Shown here: in pieces, positions 53,394 through 63,788 of the stretch
Position numbering within the stretch: position 1 is the first letter of the stretch
Layout: every line of letters begins with the position of its first letter
NCBI RefSeq assembly: GCF_902806685.2
Contig: NC_048542.1
Coordinates: 2,836,533-2,900,532, forward strand
Reading direction: 5' to 3'
From: Maniola hyperantus
Lineage: Eukaryota; Arthropoda; Insecta; Lepidoptera; Nymphalidae
DNA length: 64,000 nt
Notes under the pieces: generated by a model
Database searches by the model: none
Told to the model about the DNA's origin: nothing
The model's input: only the letters and a program-made list of their open reading frames with translations
Position numbers and translations under genes: made by a program

Positions 53394-53698
53394 TTGCTTA
53401 GTACCATAGTAGTTAGATGTACCTTAAGGTGGGTCTACGCTAGGCGAACCGAGCACGAGCCGAACACAATTCGTGTAGTGTGTGCCGACTTACAAGCCTC
53501 GAACGAGCATTTCGTTCGTGCTCGGCTGCGTTACGCCGGTTGTCGGTTTTTTGACGAACACAAAGGGATTTGCTTCGCGTTCGCAGTGATCGAGGACAGT
53601 GATTGTTGTGTGTGTGACACTTGACAGTGACAGTAGAGAGCCTTGTCGCACTGTAACCCGTCACCGCCGTGAGCCGTAGTAGCCGTCTGTAGTGATAC
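53394..53698. other. GC-richer unassigned stretch
   Basis: Higher GC than its surroundings, with overlapping frames on both strands (53394-53624 plus, 53440-53758 minus), none with a recognisable domain. AGCACGAGCCGAAC and GTTCGTGCTCGGCT are an inverted pair, which suggests a mobile-element origin. Confidence 0.4.
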
Positions 53699-53963
53699 AG
53701 AGCACGGTCTCCTCTCAGAGTGAGAAAGGTTTTGGCCATAGTGTACCACACTCGCCATGTGCGGATTGGTAGACTTTACACACCTTTGAGAACATTATGG
53801 AGAGCTCTCAGGCATGCAGGTTTCTCGATGCTTTCCGTTAAAGCAAGTGATATTTAATTAATTAAAACGCATAAACTCCGAAAAGTTTGAGGTGCGTGCC
53901 CGGGATCGAACCCCCGACCTCCGATTAGAAGGCGGACGTCCTAACCACTAGGCTATCACAGCT
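53699..53963 (-). repeat. SINE-B, near-complete copy
   Basis: Minus strand: GTGATAGCCTAGTGGTTAGG head, GGTTCGATCCC B box, body to ...CTGAGAGGAGACCGTGCTC. This is the reference copy that shows the 14838-15528 copy is split. Confidence 0.8.
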
Positions 53964-54903
53964 TTAAAATACACATTATGTGAAAATTTCAATACTCTAA
54001 ATTACGGACCACTGACACAGTCCCTCTTTGGTTAAGTACGAAACCCTAAAAATCTAAGTCATGAAAATACTGCAGACTTTTAATATATTTATTTTCGTAA
54101 AGCTCTCAACAGGTGGCGCTGCATTACAGTACACCGCGCTAAACTTTCTCTATGAACGGATCCTATATACGTTAGACATGAGTTTAACCAGCACTTCACC
54201 GAGGACGGTGAAGTTATCCCACTTCTGATATAAAAATTTTTGCATTTCACACATTTTGTGTGAAACATAATTCATGAAACCGAAGAAATTTAAAATTATC
54301 TAGTTTCAACCCGTATTATATTAAAAAGCAGAAGACATATATGTTTGTTTTGTTGATTGAGTTGGTTTATCAATCAATCAATTCACGCCATGACGCCACA
54401 ACGGATCGGCGTGTCTTTTCGGAATGGATTTATAGTTAAAGACATAATAAATAAAATGCGTGAATCTCTATTGAGACATTTATTTTCATTAATTTTATTT
54501 GAAAATTAAAATTGTAAACAATGAATAAATGTAAATTGTAATAGGTACTAATACTTAAAACATGGAAATTCATAATAATAATATAACTAAGTTTTGAAGC
54601 ATATTTATTTAAGCGTAGGTACACATCGTACAACAATAATAATAATAATCTTACAACAAGTATTGCACTAAAACCAATAAAATAAATAATACTTTACACC
54701 TACTTTAATACTAAATTCGAGTTAAGTACACTGTAGCTAATTCTATGGTACACGATCTCTAACTGAAGAAGAACGTAATCTGTGATCTGTCACATATATA
54801 TACCCACAGATATGCAACTAGCGTGGCCCTCTCAGTCCCTCTCGCTCAAGCAGAGTACAATTACTTATGAGATGTTATTCCTTCCATTTTACGTCCCTGT
54901 CAT
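53964..54903. other. no gene seen
   Basis: A Helitron-like 5' fragment (ACATATATGTTTGTTTTGTT... GATCGGCGTG) is at about 54330-54450. Otherwise AT-rich with no coding pattern. Confidence 0.4.
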
Positions 54904-55013
54904 TGAGACCGACAAAACGTCATATAGGTATGAGTGACAGAGATAACGCTCTACAAAGACGAAATGTCATTCTAAAGACCGATGTACATTACTTTCTGCC
55001 GCGTACTGTACAC
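54904..55013. mobile_element. MITE family 2, partial copy
   Basis: GAGACCGACAAAACGTCATA, ATTCTAAAGACCGATGTACA and CTGCCGCGTACTGTACA; the left end is missing. Confidence 0.55.
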
Positions 55014-55487
55014 ATATTTTATTTACACAAATCGTTTTACAATGTCACTTAAGTTTACAAATTTTCCTATCTATACCCCTAGTATGTACTTATGTGGTGT
55101 TAGTGATAAGAATCTAAAATAAATGGGGTGTTTCATACATAATTAAGGAATGCTTAAAATTTTATTATGTGTGCGTTTGACAGTGCTTGCTCGCGACTGA
55201 TTGGTCCCACATGCACGCACACTTACGCAATGACCATGTAAACGACGTTACCACAAGTAAAGTTCAGTAGCCTTCGTGAATTGCAAGAACTGTACTCGAA
55301 TTCGAGATTACTGCATTGTCCTATCTGATTGTTGTTTTTATCAACTATTTTAAATAAATAAATAAAAAATAAAAATATTGTTTATTCAATCAAACTTTTA
55401 AAAGTACTTTTGAATCGTCAAATGCATCTACTACTGATTCGATGGTAATTCATTTAAAAGGTAGGTAGGACCTATGCGATTAACGAA
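55014..55487. other. no gene seen
   Basis: AT-rich intergenic sequence without recognisable features. Confidence 0.4.
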
Positions 55488-55672
55488 CGCGGTCAAAAGT
55501 AATAAACATCGATCTTTAGAAGGAGATAGCAGATTTGTAGAGCACTGTCTCGGTCGTTGAGACCGACAATACGTCATATGGGTATGAGTGACAGAGACAA
55601 CGCTCTACAAACCTGAAATGTCATTCTAAAGGCCGACGTTTATCACTTTCAGCCGTGTACTTTACTTTGCTG
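55488..55672. mobile_element. MITE family 2 copy
   Basis: GAACGCGGTCAAAAGTAATA... to ...ATCACTTTCAGCCGTGTAC with CTTTAGAAGG / ATTCTAAAGG inner arms. Confidence 0.65.
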
Positions 55673-55779
55673 TCGTTCTTTTTAGTATTAACTCTATGTA
55701 GGTACCTACTGACTTTTATCAACACAGCTTACTAAGCTGAGTCTTGATTTTTGAAATTTTGTATACTATGGGTTTTCTC

Positions 55780-55853
55780 TATAACATAGACACCTCACTA
55801 TGAAAGGTTTATTTAGAGATTACACCCAAGCGAATCTGGGGCGAATCAGCTAG
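55780..55853 (+). mobile_element. Helitron-like subfamily 3, 3' end
   Basis: CACCCAAGCGAATCTGGGGC...TCAGCTAG (55850-55853), matching the 3' end of 21069-21262. Confidence 0.5.
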
Positions 55854-56180
55854 TGTTTCACGTGTTGATTGGATGCTTTAAAGATTTAAGTACTATACAA
55901 AACAACCGTCTATTTAGGTCCCTAAACAATTTATATCAACAATTCATTATCATTGGATAAAAAATTAAGTAAACACATAATACAAACTCTTACATCATAA
56001 ATATAATACATAATAAATTTACTTAAAATAATATTCGAATGTCGTGAGATTCATAAAAACTTCATCTTAATTAAATAACTAATTATAAGTACACGGGCAT
56101 ACATTTAAAGTTCAAACTTTATATTATTTTAATCATTCAGAGGTCTAACTTAAATATGTAACCAACACAGCTCAACGGAT

Positions 56181-56948
56181 TTTGGACCAGGTTAAGACTT
56201 TTCTGCTAAAACCTTCATGGCTGATAGCAAAAGGGGCATAGCCTAAAAACGTCATGTTACATAGCGTCGCTACGATTATTCTTCTGAGTGAGTTTACTCA
56301 ACGTGCTGAGCTGTGGGAAAGTCGTTTTATTTTGGACCGGGTTAAGACTTTTCTGCTAAAACCTTCATGGCTGATAGCAAAAGGGGCATAGCCTAAAAAC
56401 TTCGTGTTACATAGCGTCGCTACGATTATTCTTCTGAGTGAGTTTACTCAACGTGCTGAGCTGTGGGAAAGCCGTTTTATTTTGGACCGGGTTAAGACTT
56501 TTCTGCTAAAACCTTCATGGCTGATAGCAAAAGGGGCATAGCCTAAAAACGTAATGTTACATAGCGTCGCTACGACTATTCTTCTGAGTCAGTTTACTCA
56601 ACGTGCTGAGCTGTGGGAAAGCCGTTTTATTTTGGACCGGGTTAAGAGTTTTCTGGTAAAACCTTCATGGCTGATAGCAAAAGGGGCATAGCCTAAAAAC
56701 GTAATGTTACATAGCGTCGCTACGACTATTCTTCTGAGTGAGTTTACTCAACGTGCTGAGCTGTGGGAAAGCCGTTTTATTTTGGACCGGGTTAAGAGTT
56801 TTCTGGTAAAACCTTCATGGCTGATAGCAAAAGGGGCATAGCCTAAAAACGTAATGTTACATAGCGTCGCTACGACTATTCTTCTGAGTGAGTTTACTCA
56901 ACGTGCTGAGCTGTGGGAAGGCCGTTTTATTTTGGACCGGGTTAAGTT
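56181..56948. repeat. tandem array, five 150-bp units plus a partial
   Basis: Units start TTTGGACCGGGTTAAGA at 56181, 56331, 56481, 56631, 56781 and (partial) 56931. Units differ at only a few positions; the fourth and fifth look almost identical. The unit nearest the kappaB-Ras gene includes that gene's last codons and stop on the minus strand, and the other units repeat them. Each unit has an AATAAA on the minus strand. Confidence 0.92.
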
Positions 56949-57117
56949 TGGAAGTCATGAATATGAAGGGCTCGTATAAGGATGGTCGGTCCATGGCAGA
57001 GATCTCGAAATGCCGTATTTTCTCCCGGGAGCACCAGTTGGCAGCTTTGGAGCAAGTGTTTTCGAGACTGTTGAAGTCGTCAGGGCCAGTTCTGTTGCCA
57101 ATAACCATCATTACCAC
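56857..57117 (-). CDS. NKIRAS: kappaB-Ras exon 3 and stop
   Basis: TTTTCCAG/GTGGTA acceptor; 86 codons and TAA at 56857-56859. From LNPVQNKTAFPQ to the stop the sequence is part of the 150-bp tandem unit. The C terminus (KLTQKNSRSDAM) is uncharged to basic, without a lipidation motif. Confidence 0.88.
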   Translation of the reverse strand: MVMMVIGNRTGPDDFNSLENTCSKAANWCSREKIRHFEISAMDRPSLYEPFIFMTSKLNPVQNKTAFPQLSTLSKLTQKNSRSDAM

Positions 57118-58743
57118 CTGGAAAATACGATTTTAAAATATCAGCTAATCTAAATATATAAATGGAACAGGTGACTGGCTGACTGACTGATCTATCAACG
57201 CACAGTTCAAACTACTGGACGGATCGGGCTGAAATTTTACATGCAGATAGCTATTATGACGTAAGCATCTGCTAAGAAAGGATTTAAAAAAATTCAACCC
57301 CTAAGGGGGTGAATATGAATTAACATAAGCTAAGTTAACATTTATTGTAATATTTTCATTAAAAAAAAACAAAGTTTTAATATAAATGTACTTTTTACTT
57401 TTCTACCTCTTTTTTATCCTTATTCCTGTCGATATCTTTCTTCAAATAGATCAACACATCGAGCGACTCAGGCCTGGTGGTGTCGTACACCATGACGAAC
57501 CCCTCCGCAAAGCCCAGGTAGTGGCGTTGCAGCACTTGGTTGGATGTAAGCTGCATAGTTGGTGACTGGGGTGGCCCTGCAAGCAAAATTTGTTAGCTTG
57601 AGATGTTGCCAGGATTAAATTGAGCCTCAATAGCTCAACGGGTAAAGGAGTGGACTGAAAACCGAAACGTCAACGGTTCAAACCCCACCTATTGCACTAT
57701 TGTCGTATCTACTCATAGCACAAGCTTGACGCTTAGTTGGAGAGGAAAGGGGAATATTAGTCATTTAACATGGTTAATATTCTTTTCAAAAAAAAAATTA
57801 AAGGAACACAGATCTCCTCTCAGGATGAGAGGCTCCACGGTACAGTAGCAGATCTGAGCCAATTTTGTAATCATAAATTAGCCCTACTAAGAATCATACC
57901 AAAGGTATCATATTATTATTTATATATTATATATTCATAGCACTTTGAAAACTGATCCCCACTGATGGGGATTTTTTTTGGGTTTGTAACCTGTTCACCG
58001 TTAAATTCTAAACCAATTTTGATGATATTTAGCATAAATTTATGCTATCTTAGATAAACATTTTGAGATTCATACAAGTTACTTAAAACTAAAAAAAAAA
58101 TTACATTTTTATCCATACTAAGATAATAAATGTGAAAGTGTGTCTTTTGTTATCTCTTCATGGCACATCCAATCACATAACCAATTTTTATGAGTACAGA
58201 GAAAGCTTGCATTCTAGAGACAGACATAGGCTAAGTAGCCTATTCCAGGATATTTTCTATTCTAGCCAGTTTTTCCAGGATAAAACTTATCCTGAAAACA
58301 CAAAGAGTTCCCACAGGATTTTCAAAGACTTTTATCCATTATCCTAGCCTAGTCATAATCTTCTAGCATAAAAAAGCATATACCCGCATTATTTAATAGA
58401 AAGGTGCATAACTTGGCAATGCTGGTGCAAATTAACTGCTTTCCTAATAAAAAATATTACACTTAACAATAACCACCAAGCCTCAGCAGTAAGCAATAAA
58501 TAAACTAACTTGAAGTAAACCTTTCAACTCGCCTGTAAGGGGAGGCTCCAGCCCCGCTGTATCATAAAAACACACTCGCTCCTTCGTACCTCTATCAGTT
58601 TCAATATTAGCCACATAAATATCTTCTATAGTAGGGTAAAACGAGGACTTTAAGTTCACATTGCCGTATATAAGTTGCTCTAAAACAGCCGTTTTGCCTA
58701 CCCCTTTCATCCCACACACGACTACTTTACTAGTTTTACCCAT
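56857..58743 (-). CDS. NKIRAS: kappaB-Ras (NKIRAS) small GTPase-like protein
   Basis: Ras-like protein known in animals to bind IkappaB and damp NF-kappaB signalling, and to affect Ral signalling. Three exons on the minus strand (58743-58521, 57576-57407, 57117-56857) give 217 residues; vertebrate members have about 190. P-loop GMKGVGKT is at residues 11-18; ETDRG and a DTAGLE switch II follow; exon 2 has HYLGFAEGFVMVYD and KKDIDRNKDKKE; exon 3 has VMMVIGN and the conserved C-terminal MTSKL-like region. The usual NKxD base-recognition motif is GNRTGPDD here, so it is altered. No CAAX box, as expected for this family. It lies head to head with DPM1, 472 bp apart. The exon 1/2 junction has an alternative (donor CAA/GTTAGT with an acceptor inside exon 2). 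Confidence 0.9.
57151..57337 (+). mobile_element. Helitron-like subfamily 2 remnant in kappaB-Ras intron 2
   Basis: GACTGACTGATCTATCAACG, CTACTGGACGGATCGGGCTG and CCCCTAAGGGGGTGAATAT match 22662-22852. The 3' end is degraded (ATAAGCTAAG). Confidence 0.6.
57407..57576 (-). CDS. NKIRAS: kappaB-Ras exon 2
   Basis: GCTTGCAG/GGCCAC acceptor, AAAGAG/GTAGAA donor, 170 nt, which restores phase 0. Encodes the region ALSO typical of the family: RHYLGFAEGFVMVYDTTRPE then the lysine-rich RNKDKKE. Confidence 0.8.
57624..57799 (+). repeat. SINE-A copy in kappaB-Ras intron 1
   Basis: GCCTCAATAGCTCAACGGGT (A box), ACGGTTCAAACCCC (B box), tail AGCACAAGCTTGACGCTTAG and an A run. This is the best copy of SINE-A in the window. 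Confidence 0.8.
58112..58352 (+). mobile_element. diverged Helitron-like element in kappaB-Ras intron 1
   Basis: TCCATACTAAGATAATAAAT start, GAGTTCCCACAGGATTTTC body block, CTAG at 58349-58352. The hairpin is lost. The 71-aa frame across it is not a gene. Confidence 0.6.
58521..58743 (-). CDS. NKIRAS: kappaB-Ras exon 1
   Basis: I start at the second of two in-frame ATGs (58743), because MGKTSKVVVCG lines up with the known start of the family; the earlier ATG at 58752 would add three residues. Donor AAAG/GTTTAC (phase 1) agrees with the strong TTGCAG acceptor of exon 2; a donor at CAA/GTTAGT (58510) is possible. Confidence 0.75.
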
Positions 58744-59215
58744 TTTTATCAAAAAAAGATAATTTCACTTAGAAATCTGTTAAGTACTTTCACTAAAACA
58801 TTTTTATTCTTAAGTACTTTTTGATAACTAGATTTAATGTTAGATATACTTAGAGATCTATAAAGTTAATATCTCACACATTTTTTTCGTTAAAATTCCT
58901 TAATTTAAAATTTTAAAATATAAAAATAAAATTATTTCAATTTCTATACATAAATATTTCATAAGTTTGACAAATAAACCTCGTTTCACGTATACTAAAT
59001 AACTATATTTATAACCGTAGAAAAACGTGACTTTTTTATCAATGAGCAGAAAGTACCGTTGAAAGAAACGTTATTTTAGGCACCGTCCACATAAAAATAG
59101 AGTGAATGGTATTTTCAGTAGTTCATTCAAAGGCATGTCATAACATTGTTACGTCAAATAATTGACAACATATGTTATTGGTCCGTGATTGACAATTCAT
59201 ATTTGGTTTGACAGC
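58744..59215. promoter_or_regulatory. shared promoter region of kappaB-Ras and DPM1
   Basis: 472 bp between two divergent start codons, so both 5' UTRs and promoters must fall here. ATTGG (inverted CCAAT) lies at about 59176-59180, close to the DPM1 start. No TATA box in a convincing position on either side. Confidence 0.55.
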
Positions 59216-59340
59216 ATGGCTTCCATGGCAGATTCCGAAATTACAAAAAGTGATAAATATTCAATATTATTACCCACTTACAACGAAAGGGAGAATTTGC
59301 CTATCATAATATGGCTTATAGTGAAATATCTGGACCGTAG
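59216..59340 (+). CDS. DPM1: DPM1 exon 1
   Basis: ATG in CAGCATGGC; a second ATG follows three codons later (MASMADSE). Donor CCGTAG/GTAAGG, phase 2. Encodes YSILLPTYNERENLPIIIWL. Confidence 0.92.
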
Positions 59341-61853
59341 GTAAGGGAAACTTTTCTTAAAACCAAAAAAAGTATACACCATAAAAACACCGAAATATTT
59401 TTACAATTTTCCTGGTTTTCTTCAGTGGCTACGACTATGAAGTGATTGTAATCGACGATGGAAGTCCCGACGGTACTTTGGAAGTAGCAAAGCAGCTGCA
59501 AAAGTTGTATGGATCGAGTAAAATTGTTTTGCGACCTAGGGAGAAGAAACTAGGTTTAGGTACTGCGTACGTGCACGGTATAAAACATGCTACGGGGAAT
59601 TTCATCATAATTATGGACGCTGATTTAAGCCACCACGTAAGTCATTTCTAAGTATGTATACGAAGTGTAGAAGTTTACTATATATATACTATACTATACT
59701 GGGATCCTTCTTAGATGGAAAGTTTTGGCCTTCTGGTTTGGTGTTTAGAAGATATAAAGAGCGATTCACGAATACCGCCACTAAACACACCAGAGTATGA
59801 TAGTACACCAAACAAATATTGATTTTTTACCTTAGAATCTAAAATTTTATTTTATTTTATATTTGAACTCTGTAATAATATGGGTACAATTTGCCTGAAA
59901 TAAATAACATTATTATTATTATACTTTTTTATATCTATACTAATAAACAAAATAGAATTGTCTACCTGTAATTTCGAAATAACTACCACATAGCTCATAT
60001 GTTTCTTTGAACTGTACCATAACTAAATCACACATCACATATCAGCTAGTCTACAATATAAAACTTTGTAAAACTTATACAGTGAACATGATAGACCAGT
60101 GGCTCCCAAACTTTTGTTGTTTTATTTATGTTTGACCACTTATATCTGTTGCCCTGTTTTATGCATAAATAATATGGTGATCAATTACTTTTGTCTAACT
60201 GGCTGGGTCCAAGCTAAGAATTTAAAGTGAAGAACTTCAGCATTTGCTTATCTGTGTATAACTTAAAACTATAACTTAAGAAATTAAAAATGTGTATGTA
60301 CCATAGATAGAATTATAGGTAGATGTAAGTACTGTGTAACCGCATATGAGATAGCGATAGCACGACGTAACGATGAATAACACGACAATTATTACCCTTG
60401 TTTAGTAGTTAATATTTGTATTAACCGATCAACAATATTTGTATTAAACGTTTTTTATGTGAAAACAAGTAAATAACTCATGAGAAATACAATTACGCCA
60501 CAAATTCTCTCTCTCGAAGTTTGTTTTGCAACTTCTTGTATGTATTCTTGAAAAAAACCAGTTACACGATAAGAGACAAAAAATATGTTAGCTGCGTCTC
60601 TGTTTATCACATTAGTAACTTTATCTGTACTCTTTTTAGTGCGAATGAGAAAGCAAACGTTCCTGCATTACCTTTATTACTCTATCTACGGCATGTACCA
60701 GTGTCATACTGTGGCGTGGTTTCCATAAACCTGTCATGATATCACGCTTTAAAAAATTTCAACCTTAATGACAAAAACTATGGGCCTCATAAGAAGACTT
60801 GGAAGACCCCCTACTAGGTGGACGGACGACATCAGACGAGTCTCATGGAGCCGCTGGATTCAGGCAGCGCAAGACTGTGGTGTGTGGAAGTCCCTACAAG
60901 AGTCCAGCAGTGGATGTCTATCGGTTGATGATGATGATGATGAATGACAAAAAATTTAGTGAAGTTTCATGGCAAAAAGTTCTTGAAGAGAAAAGTTAAA
61001 AAGTTCTACTGCATTACAATGTACTGCTACTACTATAAACCTTGTTCTTTTACAGCCCAAATTCATTCCAAGCTTCATAGAGCTCCAGAAAAAGCATGAT
61101 TTTGACTTAGTGTCAGGCACTCGTTACAAAGATGGTGGTGGTGTTTATGGATGGGATTTCAAGAGGAAGCTGATATCCAGGGGTGCCAACTTCATAACAC
61201 AACTTCTGTTAAGACCCAACACTTCTGACTTGACTGGATCCTTTAGGTATGTTGGTCCTATTCTGTTCTGGTCATCTGGTTCTATTAACCAACTCAGTTA
61301 TCTGAACTTATTTTGATAAATTAATTATTATGAATAATGTTAACATGAAGTTTAATCTGAATCAGTGTTATTTTTTTAGTCAACAGACAATAATTTTTTT
61401 CACAAATTAATTTGATCAGTAGGTATAAGTCCCGCAAATTGCTATTTTGCTGGAACCATGTCTCATTAACATCGAAATGACGTCATGTTGACGTCAGCCG
61501 AAATAAAAATATACCATCAGCACGAAACTTCAGTCTAGTGCTGACGTCACTAAAATGGCGGCCACGCTTATTAGCAATTTGCGGGACTTGTAATTTCATG
61601 TCAAAAGTACGATTTTAGCCCTCCTTTTAAAGGTGAACCCATATTTTTGACATTACAGATGACCCAGTACAGATACAGTTATAATGGCTTGTGTGAAGTC
61701 ATTTTGTACAGACTATATTATGGTCATTCAATATACATATATAAATATATTACTTTTATCTTTTTTTAGATTGTACAAAAAGGATATACTGCAAAAATTA
61801 ATAGACAGCTGTGTATCGAAGGGATATGTTTTTCAAATGGAAATGATTATTAG
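59216..61853 (+). CDS. DPM1: dolichol-phosphate mannosyltransferase subunit 1, 3' end outside window
   Basis: Transfers mannose from GDP-mannose to dolichyl phosphate on the cytosolic side of the ER; the product feeds N-glycosylation, GPI anchors, O- and C-mannosylation. Exons 59216-59340, 59426-59636, 61056-61246 and 61770-61853 join in phase into 203 complete codons. GT2-family signatures: LLPTYNERENLP near the start, VIVIDDGSPDGT, the metal-binding IIMDADLSHH (DxD), then SGTRYKDGGGVYGWDFKRKL and DLTGSFRLYKKDILQKLI. It ends in SKGYVFQMEMIIR with two bases of a split codon. Known DPM1 proteins of about 240-260 residues have roughly 45 more residues, so at least one exon lies beyond 64000. 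No C-terminal membrane anchor is expected in the animal type, which uses DPM2/DPM3. Confidence 0.95.
59426..59636 (+). CDS. DPM1: DPM1 exon 2
   Basis: TTCTTCAG/TGGCTA acceptor, CACCAC/GTAAGT donor. Holds IDDGSPDG and the catalytic MDADLSHH. Intron 1 is only 85 bp. Confidence 0.95.
60783..60943 (+). mobile_element. RTE-like LINE tail in DPM1 intron 2
   Basis: GGCCTCATAAGAAGACTTGG, GGTGGACGGACGACATCAGA, CCGCTGGATTCAGGCAGCGC, then TCTATCGGTTGATGATGATG: the 3' end with its (GAT)n tail. Confidence 0.7.
61056..61246 (+). CDS. DPM1: DPM1 exon 3
   Basis: TTTTACAG/CCCAAA acceptor, CTTTAG/GTATGT donor, phase 2. Encodes PKFIPSFIELQ to SDLTGSF. Confidence 0.95.
61424..61593. mobile_element. MITE family 4 copy in DPM1 intron 3
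   Basis: TATAAGTCCCGCAAATTGCT to AGCAATTTGCGGGACTTGTA; carries TGACGTCATGTTGACGTCAG and CTGACGTCACTAA. Confidence 0.75.
61594..61720. mobile_element. partial relative of the 2443-2584 MITE
   Basis: TGTCAAAAGTACGATTTTAG, TTTTGACATTACAGATGACCC and GTGAAGTCATTTTGTACAGA correspond to the right two thirds of that element. Confidence 0.5.
61770..61853 (+). CDS. DPM1: DPM1 exon 4
   Basis: TTTTTTTAG/ATTGTA acceptor, ATTATTAG/GTATTT donor, phase 2. Encodes LYKKDILQKLIDSCVSKGYV. The next exon is not in this window. Confidence 0.92.
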   Translation: MVQKGYTAKINRQLCIEGICFSNGNDY

Positions 61854-62159
61854 GTATTTATTACACACATTATTACTTTGTATTTAAGGCATTAAGCAAT
61901 ACATTCTCATTCCCAGTTTATATTTATTGGCTACAAATTTTCATAAAGCGATCATCTGATCTCCAGAATCTATATATTTATAAAAGGAGAAACTTACTGA
62001 CATCAAAGTACAGCTCAAATCGCTTTGGGTTGAGATACCTGAAATTTGGATTGTTGGTTACTATTACAACATAGATCCTCACTAACAAAGGATTTTCATA
62101 TATTTCCATTTCCACACAAGCAAAGCCATGGCAGGACAGTTAGTTATGGATTATTTATT
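61854..62159. other. DPM1 intron 4, no feature seen
   Basis: AT-rich intronic sequence between the exon 4 donor and the retroelement; no further exon found. Confidence 0.45.
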
Positions 62160-63788
62160 ATTATTATTATATATCATTTGCTCTCACGCCCGTGTACAAA
62201 ATAGATACATATAAAAGCCAAAAAAGTTTATAATATACTTACATACATAAAAATAAATAAACCTACATAAACATTACATACATACATATTTGTACCGGGC
62301 GGAGGGTTACACCCCGGCAGGGGAGACCAAACGGCCGGGGGTCAGGGCGACAGGTGAAGAAATCGGCGGACTATCCTAGCCGAGTCCAGCAAGACCGCTT
62401 TTTGCATCCTGGCTGCGAGCGAACTGCCACGGAACCCCAGTCGCCTCAGATGTTGAGCGAGGCTGACTGGGATCAACCCATTCGCAGATATGACGATTGG
62501 GATGATTTCAGTGGACTCCACATGCCACATGTCGGAAACCTCGTGAGCCAGATCGAGATACTTGCGCTTTTTCTCCGTCTCAGCTCTCACGAGGTTCTCG
62601 TCATACGGAATGGTGATGTCCACCAAAAACACCCTCGACTGTGCCCGGTCCACCACCACGATGTCAGGCTTATTCGCTAGAATAGTCCTGTCCGTGATGA
62701 TGGACCGGTCCCAATAGAGCCGGACTCCGTCGCGCTCGAGTACCGGCACCGGTATGTACTTGTAATACGGCAGCCTCTCATCCAGGAGACCGTACTTCAG
62801 AGCAAGCTCTTGGTGAAGGATTTTGGCTGCTTGGTTGTGTCTGTGCAGATACTCAGTGTTGGCAAGCGCTGAGCATCCCGAAAGCACATGTCTGAGTGAC
62901 TCGCCGGGATGGCGACAAGCTCGACAGATGTCGTGAGTGCCATCCTTCAGAATGTACTTTCGGTAGTTCCGCGTCTTGACCACCTGATCTTGTATCGCAC
63001 AGACAAAACCCTCGGTTTCCCCGAAGAGGTCACCAAAGCGCAACCACTGCACGGACGCTTTTTTATCTACGTGTGGCTCATTAAGAGCTTTAAAAAAGCG
63101 TCCGTGCAGCTCCTTCTCCCTCCATACGGCCTCCCGGTCAGAGGTGCTAAGTACCACCGGTTTCTGCCACTCGGTTTGGGCTAAGGATAGTGGGGTGAGT
63201 CCTTTATCACATTCTATGACCTCTCTATGCATGGGGGACCCCCTCATCGTCTCAAAGTAGGTTCTGAGGTTGGCTATCTCCCGGTTATGCATGGTCTTGA
63301 CGCTCAATACGCCTCGACCACCACACTTCCGGGGGATATACAACCTCATCACAGACGATTTTGGGTGGTGCATGCGATAAAGAGTCATAGTTGTGCGGAC
63401 TTTTCTGTCCAGGGCGTCAAGTTCGGTCTGAGTCCATCTGAGCACGCCAAAGGTGTACATGAGAACGGGCATGACCCAGCCGTTATAAGCTCGGATTTTA
63501 TTGGCGCCTGACAAATAACTTTTACAGATTTTTGTCAGACGGCCAAAAAAGGCCTCGCAAACAGACTGTTTCACGTCCGTCTCTTTTACCCCTAGCGACT
63601 GTGACATGCCCAGATACCGGTATGACTCAGCTTCAGAGAGGGTTCTGATGGTGGACGGCTCGAGACTCATCTCAGCCGAATGAGTTACCTGTCCCCTTTC
63701 CACATGCATGACCGCACACTTGTCCAGCCCAAGCTCCATCCTGATGGAATTGCTGAAGTCAGTAGTGACATTCAGCAGCTCCTGCAGG
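62160..63788 (-). mobile_element. 5'-truncated R4/Dong-like non-LTR retrotransposon
   Basis: The element runs on the minus strand from a break inside the RT thumb region (63788) to its 3' UTR. (TTA)n/(TAA)n lies at both borders, 62151-62176 and 63789-63808. Dong of the silkworm is known to insert into TAA repeats, which fits. It sits in DPM1 intron 4 against the direction of the gene. Confidence 0.75.
62342..63739 (-). pseudogene. R4/Dong-like ORF, C-terminal half with endonuclease
   Basis: 465 codons from the first ATG; the frame is open further upstream to 63788 (LQELLNVTTDFSNSIR), so the ATG is not the real start. Domains: RT thumb remnant with GLDKCAVM (4-11) and YRYLGM (40-45); a CCHC zinc finger, C272-C275-H284-C289; and a restriction-like endonuclease with P358-D359 ... 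D374 and a KKRKYLDLAHE lysine motif (390-400). This order, zinc finger then PD...D nuclease after the RT, is that of the R2/R4 group. RT catalytic motifs are absent, so this copy cannot retrotranspose on its own. GC content is much higher than in its surroundings. The plus-strand frames here are antisense shadows. Confidence 0.85.

Noticed and set aside
53394..53758. Three overlapping ORFs
   Set aside because: Open frames on both strands in a short GC-rich patch with internal inverted motifs and a SINE edge; no domain or splice partners.
56181..56948. CRISPR-like regular repeats
   Set aside because: The units are 150 bp with no unique spacers and derive from the neighbouring gene end; the genome is an animal's.
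57624..57799. tRNA gene
   Set aside because: A and B boxes are present, but there is no complete cloverleaf, and the same head with the same tail recurs elsewhere, so it is a SINE. The same reasoning applies to the SINE-B and SINE-C heads.
62354..63511. Plus-strand ORFs of 91-108 aa
   Set aside because: They are antisense to the retroelement ORF, whose codon structure and domains are clear.
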